Program-made: the position numbers and the translations under genes
Assembly: GCA_038527375.1 (NCBI GenBank)
Contig: JBCBFU010000029.1
Location: 1 to 36,399 of the forward strand
DNA length: 36,399 nucleotides
From: Shimia_B sp038527375
Lineage (GTDB): Bacteria; Pseudomonadota; Alphaproteobacteria; Rhodobacterales; Rhodobacteraceae
Direction of reading: 5' to 3'
The notes under the pieces: generated by a model
Told to the model about the DNA's origin: nothing
Seen by the model: the letters and a program-made list of their open reading frames with translations, nothing else
Databases searched by the model: none
Shown: positions 31,258 to 36,399 of the stretch, piece by piece
Layout of the letters: the number at the start of each line of letters is the position of its first letter
Numbering within the stretch: position 1 is the first letter of the stretch

Positions 31258-34200
31258 ATGGCCTTGGAACATGACTTCAGTAGTAAAGGCGTAACAGAGT
31301 CCCACGAAACCACGCAGGGGTCCGATGAAACGGACGCCGGTACTGACGCTGGTATTCAGCTTTCTCGCAGACGCCTTCTGCAAGTGGGCGCCGCAACGCC
31401 TTTGGCGCTGTCTGCCACGACGGCCCTCGCCGCCGACACCGACGCGGACGAACTTGACCTGGATTTCGCCTTCGATGCCGCACGCAAGACCGTGACCGTC
31501 ACGGCGCTGTTTGATCGCGGCGACGGCGCGGGCCTGACACCTACCAATCAACCCATTCGCTGGACCGTTGACGCCAACCGGTTTGGACCCGACGCGCGCT
31601 TTTTCTTTGCAACAAAGTCCACCACCCAAGGCGCAAAGGAATACGAGTTGCGCATAGCGGGCGGTCGCTTTGGCGAGGTCGAAAACGCCGGGCTGAAATT
31701 CACGTTCATTCAGCGGCGCGACAGCAGGAACGGTCGGCTCCGGTTCGGCATAGCGCCTGAGGTTTCGCTCTTTCCGAGCTCAGCCTTTCATTTTGAAAAC
31801 CCGACCGCGCCTCTTCAGCTTGGGCCTGCCAACTCACGCCTCGGGGTCTTTCGGGAATTCGCCACGGGTCTGGTCGAACTGTCACAGGTGCTGCTTCTGG
31901 GCCGTATCCAGACGACCTTTGGGCGGTTGTTCAACGACCTCCTCAGACACCTAGACGGTGCGGAGGGGCAGAAGGTTCGGGTCGTGTTTCACCGGCACCT
32001 CGCCTTCTCCATCGAGCCTCGCAGGCCCACAACTGTGGATACCGGGCTCTATATCGCGTCACCGCTTTTGTCGCTGTCGAGCGTGACGTTCGGCTGGATG
32101 ATGCCGCGCGAGGCCGAGATGCTGCCGCGCGAGGCCGCCGCGTTCTCGGACAGGTTCATAAATCAACCCGAGCGTCCGGGATATGACCCGGACACGTTCG
32201 AACTCATGGCCCGCGCGGAACGCGCCAACACTGACCCATTCGACCTCGATACCCGACGGGGGCCAGAGCTTGTCCTGACGCAAAAGGCGCCGAGTCCAAA
32301 CCTAAAATCCGCCGCCGCGAACCACGGGGTCTTTTTGATGCGTCGCAACGCCGAGCGGGGCGATGGCCAGTCCCGCGCCGAGGCGACACTCCCCGGCAGC
32401 TTTGCCCTTTCGGTTGTGGGTGCATCTGATGCGACAGCAGGCCCTTTTGAACATCTGGCGGCGCGACTGCTGATCCGGTCCGACCGTAAGTCTGCCCGGG
32501 GAACGTCCACGCTGTCGCTCAGTTTCGATGGCGACTTCGACAAGACCAAGGCGCAACGCGTCGAAACCCCGATCGGCCCTCTTGTGCTGCGCGGGCGCAC
32601 GTTGTCCCCATCGCTTGATGGCGAAGGAGATGACGACACGGCTGGGCGGCTTCCTGCGGCCTATACCGATCCTTTCGCCCCCCGGTGGAGCCAGACCGTC
32701 AGCGCAATTTGGTCAAACGCGGGCGATCGGAAAGACCGCAGCCTCGATTGGCTCGAGATCAACATGCTGCTGCTGGAACATGCGGCCGCCCTGCCGGATG
32801 CAGACTTTTCGCGGCTGACCTTCGCGCCTACAGACCTGCGCATCCTCTGGGCACCGGACAGGGTGCAGCCAGATGCCGCGAGCCTTGTCAGCACCTTGCG
32901 CCTGGGTCCGCCGGGATCGGCACCCAGCACCCGCATCGACCTGTCGCGGGCCACTTTGCGCGCCTCGCGCGGGCGCGATCTCGTATCGCTTGCGTTCCGC
33001 TTTGATGGCCTGTGGCTGGCCTACCCTGAAGATGGCCCGCCAGAGCTGGTCAAGGACACCAACACCTGCACGGCCCCCGGGACCAATGGCGGCCCTCAGG
33101 ACGATCCCCGACCGCTGATTGCCATCGACTTCCCGGGCCAGCACTTGTTTGAAGAGGCGCTGTATCTGCCGCGCCCCGAACCCCTGCCGGATGTCGATCT
33201 GGAAACAAAGAACGTCTTGGTCGATCTCAAGCGTGGAGAGATCGATTTCGAGGCGGACCAGGAAGACGAGGCACCCAAAGGTTACGCAAGGATCGATCCG
33301 GGCAAAGCCGCGCAACTCGACGAGGTTCTCCGCCGCCTGCCGGGATCCAAGGAACGCACACGGTTCCGCACCGCGCTCCGCGACAGAAAACGCGCGCTAG
33401 ACGGGGATTTTGACACCTTCCAGGCCCGCTTTTGGACAGCAAGCAACCTGTTAAAGGGTTACCGCTTTCCGCAAGACCAACGCGTCTACATGGGGCCGGT
33501 CGGGCTCGATGTTGATGCCCGCGCCCTCGCCCACCGCGTGCAGCGCGACATTGCCAAGGCCAAAGCCAATGGCTTCCTCGACAGCATGTTTGGCCGGGTA
33601 AACGAGGCCTATGACCGTATTCTGACAGCGGCCCCCGGAACGCCCGAGGCAAAGGCGCTGGAAAATGTAGACAGCGTGTTTTCCAGCGCGCTGGTGCTCG
33701 AAGGGCTCTTGGAACAGGCCGTGCCCGCCTACCAGTTGTTCCGCAGCTACTACCGCGACGTGGCCATCGCGGCGGCCACGGATGGCACGGACATTCCCAA
33801 CCGAGACGCCGCATTCTGGCCGTCCGAGGCCGTCGCGGAAGAGATCGAATTTGTCTTTGCCATCTGGCGCGTGGACAATGCCGGCCAGCCGGTTCCGGGC
33901 TGGACCGGGGGCAGCGATCAGGCAACGAAGCTCAGACAGCGGCTTGCGGCCATTGGGGGCGCTTTCGCGGCGGAAATCCTTGCCTTCGACGAAGACGCTC
34001 AGGTGCGCCGTCAAACCCAAGGCGGGCTTGTGGAAGGGCGTCTGGCGAACCTCTCGCGGCTGGCCTTTCGGGTGTCCTGCGCCGACTGGGCCGAGATCGC
34101 GCGCGCCGAACGCACCCACCTAGATCAGCCGGAGGATACGGGGGCCAGCATCCCACGCGGGCGCCTCCCCTTTTCGCTTTCGGCGCTGACGAATTTCGCT

Positions 34201-36399
34201 GATTTCGAGCTTGCCGTCACACGCCGCGCCGCGCGGGTCTACAGCCCCGACGAAGCGGGACGCCGCGGGCGGCTCAGCCGTCGCACGCTGAATGTCAGCC
34301 CGGGCGCCATGCTCGATCATCTGGGCTTCCACTCCGGCCCCTTCGTGACGGCGGCGACGCGGCTTGCCGACATCCAAAGCGCGCTGCAGTCCCCGCCCGG
34401 CGCGTTTGAAACCGCGATTGAGATACCGGCGCGGCTTGTGCTCTCGCCCCATCAGGACGCGCTTGTGATTGCGCGCGGGACGGGTGCCCCACCCAAGGGC
34501 ATTTTTGCAGGGGACACGCCTGCGCCCGGCACGGCACAGCCGCTATGGAGCGCGGAGTTTATGATCGCCGATGACGATCCCGGTATCCGCGCCGTGCATT
34601 CGCCCGATCTGCGCAGCGAGGCGCTCTGGGGTCGGATCTACGGAAACAAGATGCGAGAGCTGCACAACGGGCGCAAGGTCGCGGCGGCCGCAGCCCCAAC
34701 CCGAGGCCCGCAACCGCCGTGGTTCTACGGCAAGGGCAGCACACCCATCGGCGCAAGTGACGCCACCCTGTTGGGGCCGGGATACGCGCCAAGCAAACTT
34801 CCGGTGACGCCGATTGATGCGGCGTTGCCCTCCTTCGCGCTTGTTGCACAGCCTGCGGCATCTGGCGGTATGCGGCACAAACTTGCAGCGGCCTGCGCGA
34901 CGCTGCTGCGCAATGGGCAGGACGTTCCGGGTAAAGAGCGGGACGCGCGTTTCTTGACGGCCCTCGACGCCTTTGACCGGCACGAGCTTGTCTTGCTGTC
35001 GTCAGGCTGGGGTCTGCCGGTTCTGGGCCGCAGGCGGGCGTCGGGCGCTCGGGTCGATCAATCCTCGCAAGTCGAACCTGAACCCCGTCACCGACTTTGG
35101 GATGTGGAGCCGGGCTCTGCGCTCTATGACCCGCGCCCGCTCGAGGTCACGGAATTGTCGCTGAGCGCTTTGGGAGGCACCTTGCGCCATGACAGCAGCT
35201 TCGAGCCGCCGGCGGCGGCCCTGAGCACCCGCGATGGACAAGGCCTCTTTGATGCGCTGTCCATCGAGCGCTGGCAGCAATGGACGGTGCTCTCGCGGGA
35301 CGTATTCAGCGAAGTCACCTACAAGGGATTTCTCTACCCGCTTGGCCACCGCGCCTCGCTCGTGAAGGTCACGCAACGGGAATTCCTCCGCGCCCCTGAC
35401 GGCAGCGTCCGCGCCTACCTGCGACAGCGGAAATTCATCCGTCTGGGCAAGCCGGACAAACGCTACCCCGCAATCTACCAACCCTTCGAGGGCCGTCTCT
35501 TCCCGGTCGAGTTGCTGCGCATACTCACGGCGCAGACGCCCGACATCGTTGATCCCGTCGGCAGCAGCGCCGCTGAGAGGGTGGGCGACCTCAACGCCCA
35601 AGGACGCGTCACACTGAGCAAAGCCAATGCTCTGGCATTCTGGCCCCGGACATCCCCCCTGCCCGAAGCGAGTGTGCGTTTCGAGATGGAAATCGACGGC
35701 ACGAAGACCGAGTTGCCGTTGCTTTTTGTCGACAACGTCGCCGCCAATGACCCACAGAGCCTGCAGGAGCTTCAGGACTACTACAACGACACCCGCGCGC
35801 CCATCGCAGCGACGGAGACGACCCCAGAGGTTCGCCAACGCGGTGTGCCGTCACCGGACGCCGATGCCGGTCAGGGCGCGGTCGACCCGGTCGTACATCT
35901 GCGCACGGTCAGGTTGGGCGGGGGCAAACGGCGGTACGCGCCCGAACGCGCAGCGGGATCGACCAGCATCGAGACCGACCACTGGACCCTGGCCGCGTCG
36001 GGTCGGTTCGCGACCATCGAAGATGCGCCCCAGCCCGAAAATGCACCCTCCGCAAAAAAACTCGGGCTCACGAATTTCAAAAAGGACCCGATCCTAGAAG
36101 GCGCGGACCAGCCCCCCTTTTACCCGATGATCGAAACAACCCGCCTGCGGCTGAGGCAGGCGGAAAGGCTGGTGGGTAAACCCCTTCCACCGATGCGCGC
36201 GCGCTTTGATTTTGCCTTCGTTCAGGGCGGATTTCCCGAGGTCGCACCGGATGAGGTCATCCCCGGCAACGCGGGCGAGCTGTTTTTGAACATCGTTGCC
36301 GAAGACCAGACCAAGCAAGGCATGGAAGACAAAGGCGATCAGTCCGGCAACGATGTTCAAAAACAGCTCGCCCGCGTTGCCGGGGATGACCTCATCCGG
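31258..36399 (+). CDS. Giant Tat-exported protein of unknown function, 3' end missing
   Basis: One frame is open without a stop from 31258 to the end of the window: 1,714 codons. The upstream in-frame TGA at 31237 makes the ATG at 31258 the first likely start. Residues 36-59 form a twin-arginine signal (SRRRLLQVGAATPLALSATTALAA) after a hydrophilic 35-residue lead, with cleavage probable near ALAA|D. The mature part is mixed alpha/beta, acidic, has only three Cys in the whole frame and shows no obvious membrane helices. Segments that look conserved are IPARLVLSP near residue 1056, the W-rich LWSAEFM region after it, LSLSALGG, and YKGFLYPLGHRASLVKV near 1355. I cannot assign a Pfam family. I have a vague memory of similar segments in large uncharacterised proteins of other bacteria. 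The final 18 or so codons lie in a fold-back repeat and may not be real. Confidence 0.88.
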   Translation, partial: MALEHDFSSKGVTESHETTQGSDETDAGTDAGIQLSRRRLLQVGAATPLALSATTALAADTDADELDLDFAFDAARKTVTVTALFDRGDGAGLTPTNQPIRWTVDANRFGPDARFFFATKSTTQGAKEYELRIAGGRFGEVENAGLKFTFIQRRDSRNGRLRFGIAPEVSLFPSSAFHFENPTAPLQLGPANSRLGVFREFATGLVELSQVLLLGRIQTTFGRLFNDLLRHLDGAEGQKVRVVFHRHLAFSIEPRRPTTVDTGLYIASPLLSLSSVTFGWMMPREAEMLPREAAAFSDRFINQPERPGYDPDTFELMARAERANTDPFDLDTRRGPELVLTQKAPSPNLKSAAANHGVFLMRRNAERGDGQSRAEATLPGSFALSVVGASDATAGPFEHLAARLLIRSDRKSARGTSTLSLSFDGDFDKTKAQRVETPIGPLVLRGRTLSPSLDGEGDDDTAGRLPAAYTDPFAPRWSQTVSAIWSNAGDRKDRSLDWLEINMLLLEHAAALPDADFSRLTFAPTDLRILWAPDRVQPDAASLVSTLRLGPPGSAPSTRIDLSRATLRASRGRDLVSLAFRFDGLWLAYPEDGPPELVKDTNTCTAPGTNGGPQDDPRPLIAIDFPGQHLFEEALYLPRPEPLPDVDLETKNVLVDLKRGEIDFEADQEDEAPKGYARIDPGKAAQLDEVLRRLPGSKERTRFRTALRDRKRALDGDFDTFQARFWTASNLLKGYRFPQDQRVYMGPVGLDVDARALAHRVQRDIAKAKANGFLDSMFGRVNEAYDRILTAAPGTPEAKALENVDSVFSSALVLEGLLEQAVPAYQLFRSYYRDVAIAAATDGTDIPNRDAAFWPSEAVAEEIEFVFAIWRVDNAGQPVPGWTGGSDQATKLRQRLAAIGGAFAAEILAFDEDAQVRRQTQGGLVEGRLANLSRLAFRVSCADWAEIARAERTHLDQPEDTGASIPRGRLPFSLSALTNFADFELAVTRRAARVYSPDEAGRRGRLSRRTLNVSPGAMLDHLGFHSGPFVTAATRLADIQSALQSPPGAFETAIEIPARLVLSPHQDALVIARGTGAPPKGIFAGDTPAPGTAQPLWSAEFMIADDDPGIRAVHSPDLRSEALWGRIYGNKMRELHNGRKVAAAAAPTRGPQPPWFYGKGSTPIGASDATLLGPGYAPSKLPVTPIDAALPSFALVAQPAASGGMRHKLAAACATLLRNGQDVPGKERDARFLTALDAFDRHELVLLSSGWGLPVLGRRRASGARVDQSSQVEPEPRHRLWDVEPGSALYDPRPLEVTELSLSALGGTLRHDSSFEPPAAALSTRDGQGLFDALSIERWQQWTVLSRDVFSEVTYKGFLYPLGHRASLVKVTQREFLRAPDGSVRAYLRQRKFIRLGKPDKRYPAIYQPFEGRLFPVELLRILTAQTPDIVDPVGSSAAERVGDLNAQGRVTLSKANALAFWPRTSPLPEASVRFEMEIDGTKTELPLLFVDNVAANDPQSLQELQDYYNDTRAPIAATETTPEVRQRGVPSPDADAGQGAVDPVVHLRTVRLGGGKRRYAPERAAGSTSIETDHWTLAASGRFATIEDAPQPENAPSAKKLGLTNFKKDPILEGADQPPFYPMIETTRLRLRQAERLVGKPLPPMRARFDFAFVQGGFPEVAPDEVIPGNAGELFLNIVAEDQTKQGMEDKGDQSGNDVQKQLARVAGDDLIR
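36247..36399. repeat. 55-bp perfect inverted repeat at the window end (fold-back)
   Basis: Bases 36247-36301 and 36345-36399 are exact reverse complements, separated by 43 bases that are not self-complementary. The right arm runs precisely to the last base, so the symmetry may continue outside the window. A repeat this long and perfect inside a protein-coding frame, ending at a sequence edge, is the usual form of an amplification or assembly fold-back rather than a biological element. Confidence 0.9.

Noticed and set aside
36094..36360. An 88-codon minus-strand frame at the right end
   Set aside because: It is generated by reading back through the terminal fold-back repeat.
1..36399. CRISPR arrays, tRNA or rRNA genes, insertion sequences, phage modules
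   Set aside because: No regularly spaced repeats, no tRNA T-loop or acceptor patterns, no transposase or integrase motifs were seen.

Overview
The window is high-GC DNA (roughly 60-66% in most genes by eye) and looks like the chromosome of an alphaproteobacterium of the Rhodobacteraceae/Roseobacter type. The evidence is the pstS-pstC-pstA-pstB-phoU-phoB order with long PstC and PstA proteins, the coupled YcjX/YcjF pair, a DUF3726 protein and a DUF1636 gene behind a cobalamin riboswitch. No tRNA, rRNA, CRISPR array, insertion sequence or prophage module was recognised. The last bases form a long fold-back repeat, so the right edge is probably a contig end and may be an assembly or amplification artefact.

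Left part (1-18,100). A cut-off membrane protein overlaps an endonuclease/exonuclease/phosphatase-fold gene, which converges on an MGMT-type DNA repair gene. Next, on the minus strand, come ileS with a luciferase-like monooxygenase four bases behind it, then a cyclic-nucleotide-binding/thioredoxin-reductase-like fusion protein preceded by coupled ycjX and ycjF. truA is divergent from ycjX. A coupled minus-strand set follows: an M19 dipeptidase-like protein that lacks several metal ligands, an unrecognised 560-residue protein and a DUF3726 protein, with a LysR regulator upstream. An FtsX-type permease with its LolD-like ATPase and a small beta-rich protein complete this part.

Middle (18,100-29,600). 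The phosphate regulon pstSCAB-phoU-phoB runs on the minus strand from a clear Pho box of three 11-bp repeats upstream of pstS; no phoR is present here. A hairpin between pstS and pstC probably sets the excess of binding protein over permease. On the plus strand a DAO-family flavoprotein is followed by a complete cobalamin riboswitch and four closely packed genes: a DUF1636 cysteine-rich protein, an ABC ATPase, a periplasmic binding protein and a FecCD/BtuC permease. This is a vitamin B12 (or related corrinoid) uptake operon.

Right part (29,600-36,399). About 500 bp of lower-GC non-coding DNA with palindromes marks a change from core-like to accessory-like DNA. It leads to a secreted protein of unknown function and then to a very large open frame of at least 1,714 codons running off the window, with a twin-arginine signal near its start. 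This giant exported protein and its secreted neighbour are the best candidates here for something undescribed, with the caution that the terminal 55-bp inverted repeat is likely an artefact.
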